Origin: Tiliqua scincoides | Taxonomy: Eukaryota > Chordata > Lepidosauria > Squamata > Scincidae | DNA: 64,000 nucleotides | Reading direction: 5' to 3' | Assembly (NCBI RefSeq): GCF_035046505.1 | Contig: NC_089830.1 | Location: 21,056,379-21,120,378 of the forward strand | In this document: positions 34,901-44,995 of the stretch, piece by piece | Layout of the letters: every line of letters starts with the position of its first letter | Numbering within the stretch: the stretch's first letter is position 1 | Translations under genes and position numbers: made by a program | The notes under the pieces: model-generated | What the model was told of the DNA's origin: nothing | Seen by the model: the letters and a program-made list of their open reading frames with translations, nothing else | Databases searched by the model: none

Positions 34901-35286
34901 AAAAAAAGAGAGTCTTTGTTACAATTTCTTCAAGGAATTACATCCTCTCCATCAAGGCATGTGTATGTGTATGTGCAATGTCCTGATTTTAGAAATGGGC
35001 TATGTCAGAATGCCAGATGCAAGGGAGGGCACCAAGATGCAGGTCTCTTGTTATTGCTCCCTGGGGCATTTGGTGGGCCTCTGTGAGATACAGGAAGCTG
35101 GACTAGGTGGGCCTATGGCCTGATCCAGTGGGGCTGTTCTTATGTTCTTATGTTTATGTTATGTTCTTAAGGCCATTGCTCCCATGAAACCCAGAATTTG
35201 CGGCATCTCCCCAGGTTGTTAATACAGGTATCCTCACCTGCGGCTAGGAGAAAACAGAAAAGGCAACAGCCTAGGAGACATCGCAT
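31794..35286 (-). CDS. Gamma-type phospholipase A2 inhibitor-like (Ly6/uPAR) gene, five exons
   Basis: Exons on the minus strand are 35238-35286, 34755-34889, 33831-33983, 32789-32927 and 31794-31948. Exon 1 is a signal peptide (MRCLLGCCLFCFLLAAG). Exons 2-3 form the first three-finger domain: CLKCEFCTDVGRNCTG and TCTAEEDTC, then GKDCGRSSECN and RVCCTGDACKTA. Exons 4-5 form the second: PNGFQCPSCLAMFSTECDAS, CTGFNTLCIELAGKLSF, KGCANEAICHNL. This is the layout of serum gamma phospholipase inhibitors of squamates and of mammalian PINLYP; these secreted proteins bind and block phospholipase A2. Total coding length is 631 bases, one more than a multiple of three. In exon 4 the start reads in one frame (LPPLDT) and the domain body in another, as if one AC unit of an ACAC run was lost near 32910. 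The gene may be a recent pseudogene, or this may be a sequencing or assembly error. The exon 2 donor is the least certain border. Confidence 0.75.
32012..32110 (-). mobile_element. CR1 tail fragment, divergent
   Basis: CATAAGAACATCCCTGCTGG with repeated CATCTAGTCCAGCATCCTG. It lies in intron 4 of the inhibitor-like gene. Confidence 0.6.
32528..32700 (+). repeat. tRNA-derived L2-tailed SINE, degenerate plus-strand copy
   Basis: GAGCCGGTGTGGTTTAGAAT (A-box region) and GTGGGTTCAAATCCTGCC (B box). Confidence 0.6.
32789..32927 (-). CDS. PLA2 inhibitor-like exon 4, with frame conflict
   Basis: The acceptor TTTTCATTCACAG gives 139 bp. An alternative internal acceptor CACCTCTAG (exon from 32912) would avoid the early part but joins exon 3 out of phase. 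The donor is CCGTAAG. Confidence 0.7.
33282..33700 (+). mobile_element. hAT-like 5' end, partial
   Basis: Starts CAGCATTTCTCAACCGGTGG. No matching right end was found. It is in intron 3 of the inhibitor-like gene. Confidence 0.4.
33831..33983 (-). CDS. PLA2 inhibitor-like exon 3
   Basis: 153 bp, phase 1 to phase 1. It has an acceptor TTTATGCAG and a donor CCAG|GTATGG. It carries the CC doublet (RVCCTGDACK) typical of the three-finger fold. Confidence 0.85.
34253..34342 (+). repeat. 5S rRNA-derived SINE, 5'-truncated
   Basis: It begins at the internal 5S position CCTGGTTAGTACTTAGATGG and keeps the full tail. 5' truncation is a mark of LINE-driven retrotransposition. It is in intron 2 of the inhibitor-like gene. 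Confidence 0.85.
34755..34889 (-). CDS. PLA2 inhibitor-like exon 2
   Basis: The acceptor is CTTCTCTAG. The donor chosen, AAGA|GTGGGC, is the first GT in the required phase; a GTTGTG about 15 nt further is an alternative. Confidence 0.7.
34972..35165 (+). mobile_element. CR1 3' fragment
   Basis: From CCTGATTTTAGAAATGGGCT to a reiterated TTATGTTCTTATG tail, within intron 1 of the inhibitor-like gene. Confidence 0.85.
35238..35286 (-). CDS. PLA2 inhibitor-like exon 1 (signal peptide)
   Basis: 49 bp from ATG to GCCGCAG|GTGAGG. A hydrophobic, Cys-rich leader. Confidence 0.8.
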
Positions 35287-36104
35287 GGCAGAAGACAGAA
35301 GGTGCTCAAGGCTGGAGATGGAAGGATGATCTGGCCAGAACTACCTAGATATGACATGAAAAACAGGTTAGGGCAGTGGTTCCCAAACCTTTTAGCACCA
35401 GATAAATTTCTTAAAAATGCAGTAGTCAACATATTGCGGTAGCAAGAACTGAGAGTCCTTTGAAATTCCAGATCTGAGGGTGCATAGACTTACCAGGTGA
35501 AGGTAACCTTGAAGAGGAGATGCTGGAATGGGTGATCAGAGCTCTTGATCCTTGCCCTCACACTGGTCCACCAGGTTCTCCTTTTCATACTGGGGCTGTG
35601 ATGTCTCTTGCTTCTTTTTTTGGCATCTCCTCCCAGCCATCTATCAGGCAAAGGGGACACTCTGAGTTCATCGCAGGAACAAGCAAAACAAAAGTCAGTT
35701 TTGGGTGGAAATCTGCTCTCTTTTTCGAGGAGGACACCAGGAAATGAATCAAGGGAGGGGAAAACCAGCTCTGCCTTTCTTCTAGGATCGTTTGCTAAAC
35801 AGCTAGTCTTGCCTTGCCTTGTTATTGCAACTGAATATGAATGATGGTTAAATTTATGGGTGTTCTGGAGAATTTATTTTATTCCTTATGCAACTCCTTG
35901 GTTGCACAACTGATTATTTTTTTTGTTTCTCCAACAGTTCCTTGTTCTGGTACTGAACCAGTTATTTATTGGTTTGTGATACCAACCCAAATACGCAAAC
36001 CCAAGAGGAAATTCATTATACGTTGCAAAATACAGGGTGCAATAATTCTTGAGGTGACTTTGTGCATGACTTCTGTATGACAGAGTCCCTTCTCAACTAC
36101 AGCT

Positions 36105-36315
36105 ACGAGAACTAGATCCAATGGGGACAAACCGCAAGAGAAGAGATTCCAGTTGGACATCAGGAAGAAATTCTTGACAGTAGGGATGGTTCGGCAGTGG
36201 AACACATTGCTGAGGGAGGTGGTAGATTCTACCTCACCAGAGATCTAAGAGGCTTGACAGGTACCTGACTGGAGATGGTCTAGGAGGATCTCTTGCTACA
36301 GGCACGGGGCTGGAC
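36105..36315 (+). mobile_element. CR1 fragment, second subfamily
   Basis: AGTTGGACATCAGGAAGAAA, GGAGGTGGTAGATTCTACCT and TCTTGCTACAGGCACGGGGC match the ATTCTATG-tailed CR1 type. Confidence 0.7.
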
Positions 36316-36321
36316 TATAAG

Positions 36322-36672
36322 ACCATAAGAACATAAGAAGAGTCCTGCTGGATCAGGCCATAGGCCCATCTAGTCCAGCTTCCTGCATCTCACAGCGGCC
36401 CACCAAATGCCCCAGGGAGCACACCAGATAACAAGAGACCTCATCCTGGTGCCCTCCCTTGCATCTGGCATTCTGACTGAGCCCATTTCTAAAACCAGGA
36501 GGTTGCACATACACATCATGGCTTGTAACCTGTAATGGAATTTTCCTCCAGAAATTTGTCCCCTTTTAAAGGCATCTAGGCCAGATGCCATCACCACATC
36601 CTGTGGCAAGGAGTTCCACTGACCAACCACACGCTGAGTAAAGAAATATTTTCTTTTGTCTGTCCTAAATCT
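36322..36672 (-). mobile_element. CR1 3' fragment
   Basis: The minus strand retains RTDKRKYFFTQRVVGQWNSL and the 3' UTR and tail. Confidence 0.85.
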
Positions 36673-37256
36673 CCTTGTGGGTTCCCCCCAACTCAGTGAT
36701 TCAAGCTGCAACGGATGTCAAAGGCTAGAAAGGGAGCAAAAAGGGCCTTTTTGCTTCTCGCACCCCAGATGCGAAATTCTCTTCTCAGAGTGGTGAACCT
36801 AGTGACAACTATGTTGAGGTTCAAATGCCAGTTTACATATCAGAGCATTCCATCATACAATTCCCCCAGTCAACACAAACAGGAAATAGGTGTTGATTAA
36901 TAGACTTAGTTGGACCAGTAACAGTGGGTAAGGATTGCTGGTCCACTTCTGTTGAGTTAGTAGGAGAAAGGGGTAATTGGGTTGATATAGGAGAAGAGGA
37001 GGGACAGAGAGAAAGGGGGTCATTGGAACAGAGAGAAACAGCTGTCGAGTGAGTGAGTCTCGACTGGTCATAGGACTTAGGAGTTTGCAATAGTGGAAGG
37101 GAAGGGAATAGTGTTTGTGTTGTTTCTAAGTCCCTTCCCTCTGAACCCTTTGTATTGGTAGACGCTACATCCCAATTCCCTCCTCCTTTAAATTTCGATT
37201 TTACCTTTGTAAAGGATCATTCTGATGGTTCTCTCTCCACATCCTCTAAGCACTGA

Positions 37257-38321
37257 CTAGAACCAACTTCCCTAACCCCTTCCTCTTCCACTCTTTTCAC
37301 TTTGATCTCATGGAACATTTCCGGTTGGTCATCTAAAAGCTCAGATAAGGACTTCCAAGCTTTTATTAAAAAGTTTAATTTTATTTTATTTCAGGAGACA
37401 TGGTCGTTGGTCCCACTGTCCCTACATGGGTATACTTCTTTTGTGACCCCAGCATTTAGGAAGAATGCCCTAGGGAGACCTTGTGTGGGACTTTGTTGTT
37501 TTGTTAAATCTGGCCTTTCTTGTTTAGTTTCTCAGTTAGATTCGAATTCTCCTTATTTTCAAACTATATTAATTCAGTTTAAAGATATTCAAATTCTTCT
37601 TTTTAATGTATATATACCTCCAGCTAAACTTGCCCCATCCGACATTTGGTTAGATCTTGATAACACTATATCCCGTGCTTCTAACTTATATTCTGATGCT
37701 TTTATGATTATTTCTGGAGATTTTAATTCTAGAATTGGCCCTTCTAATTTTACACTTGCCCAGCAGATGAACTGGTACTCCGATGACCTTATCCCCCCTT
37801 GGTTTCAAACCTCAAGGTCTTCCAAAGACTCTGTAATAAATAGTTTTGCCCCACATCTTATAAGTTTATGTATTTCATTTAACGTCTTTATTCTAAATGG
37901 CTCAAAAGGCCGTGACATTCCAGGCGATTTTACCCACCTCTCCCCAAGAGGTGCTAGTGTAATAGATTATGCCCTAGTTTCTCCCGCCCTCCTGCCCCTT
38001 TTATCAGATTTCTGTGTCTGCACCCGTTCTGAGAGTGATCACCTGCCAGTTGCACTTATTCTTAATATTCCTTTTGATTCCCTTGTCTCTTCTCTTTCTC
38101 TCCCCAATCCAAGCCGTCCCTATAGATGGTCACCAGCTGCGGAGCAAGCCCTGTCCCAGTGGACTCAGGCACCTGAAACTAACTCCCAATTGCGTTTATT
38201 ATTTGCCTCTCGGGCCACTACTGATGTGATTGAAGCTTTCCAAGTTATAATCTCTTCCTTGGTAGATCACTTGAGGATGGCTAGCCCAAGTAATCCTCCT
38301 CGTTTTACAAAAAACACATGA
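37257..38321 (+). CDS. LINE endonuclease region
   Basis: About 354 codons of the APE-like endonuclease and linker, ending at the in-frame TGA. It has no convincing ATG at its start; the first clear residues are encoded from a TTG at 37302 and upstream. Confidence 0.8.
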   Translation, partial: LEPTSLTPSSSTLFTLISWNISGWSSKSSDKDFQAFIKKFNFILFQETWSLVPLSLHGYTSFVTPAFRKNALGRPCVGLCCFVKSGLSCLVSQLDSNSPYFQTILIQFKDIQILLFNVYIPPAKLAPSDIWLDLDNTISRASNLYSDAFMIISGDFNSRIGPSNFTLAQQMNWYSDDLIPPWFQTSRSSKDSVINSFAPHLISLCISFNVFILNGSKGRDIPGDFTHLSPRGASVIDYALVSPALLPLLSDFCVCTRSESDHLPVALILNIPFDSLVSSLSLPNPSRPYRWSPAAEQALSQWTQAPETNSQLRLLFASRATTDVIEAFQVIISSLVDHLRMASPSNPPRFTKNT

Positions 38322-40619
38322 TTTGACGAGGAGTGTTGGAAATTAAAAAAGCAGGTGCGTACCCTTTTTCTTTTTTTTCGGAATAATCCATCTTCTTACA
38401 ATTTACAATATTATTTTCAACTACGGACCGCCTGCCGAAAGTATTTCCAGGAAAAACAACATCTTTTTGCCCTTGGGAAGTGGTCCATTCTCCATCAAGC
38501 CATTATTTCCAAAAACCATAAAACTTTTTGGGACGCAGTTACTAGGGCAAGTCATCCAACCCCTGTCATCTACTCTGACATTCCAGAAGCCACGTGGACA
38601 GATTATTTTTCCAAAATTTTCTATTCTTCTTCCCTCCCTATCCCTAATATTGATCTCCAAAAAGTCCCTGAATGGCCATCGGTTTCCCCACTGGAAATTT
38701 ATAAACTCATAACTTCCTTAAAATCAGCCAAAGCCCCCGGCCCAGATTTTATCATCAATGAAATTCTTCTTACTAATCCTGGTTGGTGGGCTGCTCCCCT
38801 GGCTTCTCTTTTTACCACGATTAATTCTACAGGTCTATTTCCAGATATCTGGCGCTGTTCATTTCTTCTTCCAATTTTTAAGAAAGGTGACCCCGCTTCC
38901 CCGTCAAATTATCGTCCTATAAGTCTTTTATCTTGTATAGAGAAGCTTTATGCCAAATTCCTTCTTCAAAAGTTGTCATCCTGGGCTCGTTTGAAAAACC
39001 TTCCAGGAGTCGAACAATCAGGTTTTCGCCAGGGTGTTTCTACTCTGGATCATGCCTTTGCACTTTCTTTTCTAGCCCAGAAATATTCCATACATCATAA
39101 ATCAAATCTATATGTAGCCTTTATCGACCTACAAGGTGCTTTTGACTCGATAAATAGAGCCCTTTTATGGAAAAAGTTACTCAACTGGGGCATTGACCAG
39201 AGGCTTCTGTTTTTGTTACAGCAACTTCATTCCCATAATAAATGTCAAATCCGTCTTCCTTTTACCAATATTCTCTCTTCTAGTTTTCCTATCAATAAAG
39301 GAGTGAGGCAAGGTTGCATCCTTGCCCCTCTTCTTTTTAATTTATTCATTGCCGATCTTCCTGCCAGCTTAACCACCACCTCTCATTCCTTTCCTGTAAT
39401 AAATAAAAAGCCAATTCCGATTCTTCTTTACGCCGATGATACAGTACTTCTCTCACTCACAAAATCCGGTCTTCGTGAGCTCATTTCCAAATTTCAAGTT
39501 TATTGTCATTCAAATGATCTTGTAATTAATGCCAACAAAACAAAAATTATGGTTTTTTCCCGCTCCTGGGCTCCTTCTAAATGGTCAATCAATTCCCAAT
39601 CTTACACTCAAGTTAAATCTTTTAAATATCTAGGTTTACATTTTCACTATAATTTATCATGGATTCAACATAAAAAGTCAGTTATTTCTTCAACAACTAC
39701 TCATCTTTTGGCTATAACAAATTTTTATTTTAATGCAGGAAACCAATACATCCCAGCAGCGATTCAAATTTTTAAAGCAAAAATTATTTCTCATTTATTA
39801 TACGGTATCCCGATATGGATACAGGCAGTTTCTAAGGATTTGGATCATATTGCTTCTTCCTTTTTTAGAAAGATATTAGGTATTCCTAATCTTATACGGT
39901 TGCCCACTATTCTTTTAGAACTTGGTTTACACCTTCCCTCCACTTATGCCTGGCTTTTTACTTTTAAGTTTTGGTTAAGGATTCATTTATCTCCTTCCCC
40001 TGACTCTTTAATTACAGAATTAATGAGTGACCCGTATATCTTTATTTGGTTTAAAATAGTGGAAACTAAACTCCACTCCATTAACATATCAGTAGAATTA
40101 CTTGCTGATCTAAACTTATTTCAAGCTTATAAAATTATCAAAGACCACCTTTTCCTAGCTGAATTCAATACTTTAAAAAATTCTCTTAATTTGACCTGTT
40201 CCCCTCTCTCCCTAGGTCTTTTTCCTCAATTTGTTGTTGCCACTTCAAATTATTTTTTTCACCTCACTAATCCTAGACTGAAGAGAGCCTTCATGCTCGC
40301 TAGACTCAACATATTTCCCTCAGCTGTTCATTATGGTCGTTTCATGCGAGTTCCTCGCGAGAAACGATTATGTTTATTCTGTGGGGAGACCCCGGATACT
40401 CTTTTACATATTTTGCTTTTTTGTCCCTCTCATGACTCCCATCGTAGGATTTATTTAGAATCCTGGATTTCTAATTTCCCCCCTCAGGTATCTCCCCTTC
40501 CCCAGTTGTTGGAAGACTCTATTGCTCCCTTGACGTATTCAGTGGCTAGTTTCCTGGCCTATATATTACAAAAAACGCCGGACCTTAGTTCTATAAAATC
40601 TTCTTTAAAATTTTTGTAG
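38322..40619 (+). CDS. LINE reverse transcriptase and C-terminal CCHC region
   Basis: The same frame as the endonuclease, open for about 765 codons to TAG. Its RT core, catalytic YADD and C-terminal zinc knuckle look intact, so the copy is young. Confidence 0.85.
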   Translation, partial: FDEECWKLKKQVRTLFLFFRNNPSSYNLQYYFQLRTACRKYFQEKQHLFALGKWSILHQAIISKNHKTFWDAVTRASHPTPVIYSDIPEATWTDYFSKIFYSSSLPIPNIDLQKVPEWPSVSPLEIYKLITSLKSAKAPGPDFIINEILLTNPGWWAAPLASLFTTINSTGLFPDIWRCSFLLPIFKKGDPASPSNYRPISLLSCIEKLYAKFLLQKLSSWARLKNLPGVEQSGFRQGVSTLDHAFALSFLAQKYSIHHKSNLYVAFIDLQGAFDSINRALLWKKLLNWGIDQRLLFLLQQLHSHNKCQIRLPFTNILSSSFPINKGVRQGCILAPLLFNLFIADLPASLTTTSHSFPVINKKPIPILLYADDTVLLSLTKSGLRELISKFQVYCHSNDLVINANKTKIMVFSRSWAPSKWSINSQSYTQVKSFKYLGLHFHYNLSWIQHKKSVISSTTTHLLAITNFYFNAGNQYIPAAIQIFKAKIISHLLYGIPIWIQAVSKDLDHIASSFFRKILGIPNLIRLPTILLELGLHLPSTYAWLFTFKFWLRIHLSPSPDSLITELMSDPYIFIWFKIVETKLHSINISVELLADLNLFQAYKIIKDHLFLAEFNTLKNSLNLTCSPLSLGLFPQFVVATSNYFFHLTNPRLKRAFMLARLNIFPSAVHYGRFMRVPREKRLCLFCGETPDTLLHILLFCPSHDSHRRIYLESWISNFPPQVSPLPQLLEDSIAPLTYSVASFLAYILQKTPDLSSIKSSLKFL

Positions 40620-41455
40620 TTACCTTTTCCCATCTAACACCTGTTTTACTGAAAGGATAAGGTTGTCCCTTCTGGCTCCTTTTCTTTCTAGACCCTATTT
40701 CTTTTTTCTCTATTTAGTTTTCCTGAACTAGTCTAGTGGATAACGGTTGTATTGTTCCACTTTGTTGTCAGTTGTCTGCTGTAATATTTATAATGCCAAT
40801 AAAGGTTAACTAACTAACTAACTTCCCCCAGTCCCAGGGTTTAAAAGGGTGCCCAGGAGCCAAAGGAAGTTGGAGGAAAAATTTCCTGGGGTCTTACATT
40901 TCCCAGTCTCACCAGGGCCCATGGGAGGGGGGGATGCAGGAGTTACATCGTGCCCTGGTTTCAGGATCAAAAAGGGGGCCTGGGAGCAAAAGAAGGGGAG
41001 CTGGAAATTTCCTGGGATCTCAGAAAAATGTTTGCATGTATTGTGTGAAGACCAGCACTCACATTTTGTGTAAGTCTACATAGTTTTATATATCTGTATA
41101 AATTATGACATAATTTGTATAACTTATGATCCAATGGTCATATGACATTATGATCCAATGGAGAAGGGAAGGAGCACAAAAGAAATGTGTACGCTCAAAA
41201 GGGGCCCCAAAGAAACTTTGTACCCCCTGATAAAATTCCTCTCTGCGGCCCTGATGTTGCCCATTCAGCCCTCTGGGCCAACCAGTGAAGCAGCCCCCTG
41301 GATGGCAGGATGTCATGATGTCATCAGCCACTGCTCTCCTGAGCTGCCCCACACCCCAGTGCGGCCAGTTGGTCTGACCGCAAGTTACAGATGCCTGATC
41401 GACTCTGCAGGCTTTGGTTTGGTCGTTTAAGCTATCTTAATTTTCCATGATTCAG

Positions 41456-41571
41456 GGCACAATCCTAACCAGGTCTACTCAGAAGTAAGTCCTATTTTGT
41501 TCAATAGTTTCCTTACTCTCTTTGTTCAATAGTTTCCTTACTCTCAGGAAAGCGTGGTGAGGATTGCAGCC
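41456..41571. repeat. Palindromic MITE with 25-bp internal duplication
   Basis: Termini GGGCACAATCCTAACCAGG and GAGGATTGCAGCC; GTTCAATAGTTTCCTTACTC occurs twice in a row. Confidence 0.65.
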
Positions 41572-41969
41572 AAAGACAGCTATGTTATCAAACGTAGGGC
41601 TTTGCACGTTATGATCTACTGTCCATTTTTCTCAGTGTTTTATGCCGTATATTGTGCTCTACTTTTGCTAGGTTGTTTCTGAACACTTTTAATGGAAATA
41701 CAATTTTCCCCCCTCTAGGCATGGCTCAGAAGGCAGCAATGCCTACTTTTGTGTAGATCTGGGGACCTGTCGCAGTCCTGTGAATGAGGGAAGGCCAGAC
41801 TATTAAAGCAAACTGTCCCCGGACAAAGAACAAGAGGTAGAGATTTCTCTTGCATTGTCCCTCTCCTGAACCATTATTTCATCCTCTCCTTGAAAAGGAC
41901 CAGGGGTTCCCACTCAGAACCAATCTCTTATAATTGTTTCCTACTTTCCTAGGTCAGGAACAGGTGTGC

Positions 41970-42555
41970 CAGTTGCCTGATGGAGTGCTGGACCTCCTCC
42001 CATACCAGACCATAAATTACAATATCCTGCACAAAGCCTAAATGCAGAGGCAACACTAGGGCTGGTGCCATTAACTTTGTTTATTTATTTTAATATATCA
42101 TGATATACGTCACCCAACAAAGCACTAACCAGCAACAACAACAACAAAAAAAAAAATACCCACCAGTGGCCAATTTGATGTCACTCACACAGCTAAAGAA
42201 GAGTTCTAGCATTAGCTCTGATGCATGGAAATGAGAGCTGACTCATACTAACACCTCATTGGTTCCCTGCTGTGCCATAATAGCGGCTCATTGGCTCTCA
42301 GAATAATCAGTCTATTTGGTCAGTATTGAGTCAAGTAATGCACTTTTTGTTACATAAGGCAGTTGCGTTTTCTGGTTCTTTGGTCATAATTTTTGATAGA
42401 ATACAGGCATTTCAACGTGGTTTGTTTCATTGCATTCTGCATGAAATTCTGCATCAGATGATATATGACATGATGGTATAATTCAAAAATACCAATTATG
42501 GCCACTAGTGGTGTTATCACCCAGTGTGGTCCACACTCCTCTAGCAATGCCACAG
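41970..42555 (-). mobile_element. hAT element, family A copy 3
   Basis: In reverse it starts CTGTGGCATTGCTAGAGG. It shares the interior of 17569-18170 throughout (GAGAGCCAATGAG, CACAGCAGGGAAC, TGTTGGGTGAC). No target duplication was recognised, so borders are approximate. Confidence 0.65.
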
Positions 42556-42559
42556 ATCC

Positions 42560-43645
42560 TGAGCATGCAAGGTTTCAGAGGATTTGCTGTAGCACCTGTT
42601 TTTCTATGCAGGAGATTCCCAGGTCCAGCCTCTCACATCCGCAGGAAAGGCTGAGAGAGAGCTCTGTCTGGAATCCTGGAGATCTTTTGCCCTTCTGCGT
42701 AGACAACACTGAGGCAGGTGGCCCAAAGATCTGAGACAGCATTCTCATGTTTGATCCTGGATGTAGCAGTCCAAGGAATTGTAGAAGGAAAATCCATGAA
42801 AATCCCTCTCCTGCTGTTACAGAGGATTAACTGCTGCTTCCTGTAGAGAAGTTGCTTAGAGAGGAAGTGGTCTTTTTGCAATGAAGTTGTACAACTTTAG
42901 GAGGAACACAGAGCTGGCTCCATACCAAAGGGCAGTGTGTGTCTGCTTGGGGCACGTGTTGGGCAGCAGCTACTCTGTTCCTCCCTGGCGCCAGAGCCTG
43001 GAATAAACCCCCAGGTGCCTTTTGAACTCCTAGTCCCTGGTCCTAACTGCTAGGCTGTGCTTCCTCTTCCAACACGGATATGCCACTGATCCCAGAGATC
43101 TGGCTCCTGCCTTATCCAGCCCCGCCTCACTTACCCCAAGACCTCACGTACTTGTGGGACCTTGAAATAGAGACACCGAAGCTAAATAATTTACGTTAGT
43201 GTGGTCTCTGTTTTTTCATTTCCAGACCTCACCCTCCCATCAGGATGCGTCATTCCTGGGAAAGGAGAGGGGTAAGAGGAAGGGGTTGGGGAGGAGATGC
43301 AACTGGCCTGGAGAATGGCAGTTTCAGACAGGCTATTTTTAGTTATGACATTGAATAGACATCCCCTCTGTGTTCTCAGTGTTAGCCTGTCTAGTACATT
43401 ATTAGCAGTGGCTACCCAGAGTGGTCTCAGGAGGTAAGGGTCTTTCTTAGCTCTGCCTGGAAAAGCCAGGAATTTTGTTGAGCAAGTGCCTTGCAGTGTT
43501 CTACAGTCCCATCTGCACTTCCTAGAATGGTGCGTGAAGGTCTTAGAAAGTCCTTTGCAAACATGTGGGTTTGCAAGGCAGGAACGAGGGGGTTTCCTGC
43601 CTGGCTAGTACAAGGGGCTGTAGACCACAGACAGAAACACATGCA
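42560..43645. other. Intergenic, nothing recognised
   Basis: Short chance frames only. Confidence 0.4.
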
Positions 43646-43650
43646 GAAGT

Positions 43651-44317
43651 TGTACAAATCGATGGTAAGGCCACACCTGGAGTATTGTGTCCAGTTCTGG
43701 TCGCCGCATCTCAAAAAAGACATAGTGGAAATGGAAAAGGTGCAAAAGAGAGCGACTGAGATGATTACTGGGCTGGGGTACCTTCCTTATGAGGAAAGGC
43801 TATGGCGTTTGGGCCTCTTCAGCCTAGAAAAGAGGCGCCTGAGGGGAGACATGATTGAGACACACAAAATTATGCACGGGAAGGAAAGAGTGGATAGAGA
43901 GATGCTCTTTACACTCTCACATAATACCAGAACCAGGGGACACCCACTAAAATAGAGTGTTGGGAGAGTGAGAACAGACAAAAGAAAATATTTCTTTACT
44001 CAGTGTGTGGTTGGTCTGTGGAACTCCTTGCCACAGGATGTGGTGATGGCATCTGGCCTGGATGCCTTTAAAAAGGGATTGGACGAGTTTCTGGAGGAAA
44101 AATCCATTACGGGTTACAAGCCATGATGTGTATGTGCAACCTCCTGATTTTAGAAATGGGTTATGTCAGAATGCCAGATGCAAGGGAGGGCACCAGGATG
44201 ACGTCTCTTGTTATCTGGTGCGCTCCCTGGGGCATCTGGTGGGCCGCTGTGAGATACAGGAAGCTGGACTAGATGGGCCTATGGCCTGATCCAGTGGGGC
44301 TGTTCTTATGTTCTTAG
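43651..44317 (+). mobile_element. CR1 LINE 3' part (RT C-terminus to tail)
   Basis: Encodes KSMVRPHLEYCVQFWSPHLK through RTRGHPLK, then the 3' UTR. Very similar to 48420-49075. 5'-truncated. Confidence 0.9.
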
Positions 44318-44995
44318 CAGTCCCCAGCTTCAATCTCTGGCCTCTCCAGGTAGGACAGAGAAAAACATTCCTGTCTGAAACCTTGAGGACCTTACTGGCA
44401 ATCCAAGTTGACTCAGTATGGCAGCTTCCATGCTGTTCACCATCACCTGACGCTTAATGTGTCAATTCACCAAGGACTCCAAAGACACTATAAGAGTCCT
44501 GTGGTCTCTCTTCCAAAGGAAGCTGACGCTTGGCTTGCACTATCCTCTGGAACTCCTCACCACTTGCGGACGTGCGGAGTGTGTCACAACAGCTAGATCC
44601 CTTTTAAGCCATTGGACGTACCATCTGTCCAGGTGTGGAGGAGGTTCCCATTTTGCGTCTTAACCTTAACCCATTTAACCGTCTTAACTTTCTGGGGTAA
44701 AAAGGGACACTTGTTCTTCCCTTGCTGAATATCAGAGGACACCGCTTTAAAAGATGCCTCTTTAGGTAATCACCGTATATCTTAAAATGGGCAATGGCCA
44801 AACTGACCACTAGGCAATGTGGTATTGAGCATGCATCTCAACTAAGGCAAGGAGGTGGCATGTAAGGACTATGTGATCAGTATGAGGTTGACTTTTTTTA
44901 AATGAAACTCAGTGTATGGTCTCTACTCCCTTTGCACTGCAACATATACCATGTTCAACCATATATGAAAAAATGCATTGACTAGAAACAATTAT

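Larger units (their letters stand above)
36850..40823 (+). mobile_element. Nearly intact non-LTR retrotransposon (APE endonuclease + RT + CCHC); clade tentative, Ingi/Vingi-like
   Basis: From about 37257 a single frame runs to 40619, broken only by TGA at 38319-38321, where FDEECWKLKK follows. Related proteins read WFDEEC, so the stop probably replaces a Trp codon. An apurinic-type endonuclease comes first (LISWNISGWSS, QETW, GDFNSRIG, SDHLPVALIL). The RT follows (KSAKAPGPD, FIDLQGAFDSI, GVRQGCILAPLLFNLF, YADDTVLL). A CX2CX8HX4C knuckle (CLFCGETPDTLLHILLFC) lies near 40370-40430. A TGA at 37254 separates this frame from an upstream in-frame stretch that could be the end of an ORF1. The 3' end is GCCAATAAAGGTTAAC with an (ACTA)n tail. 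The clade is judged from memory of motifs, so it is tentative; the 5' border is approximate. Confidence 0.85.

Noticed and set aside
31794-35286. A three-finger venom toxin
   Set aside because: The two-domain, five-exon layout and the PNGFQC and RVCC motifs are those of phospholipase inhibitors / uPAR-like proteins, not of single-domain toxins.
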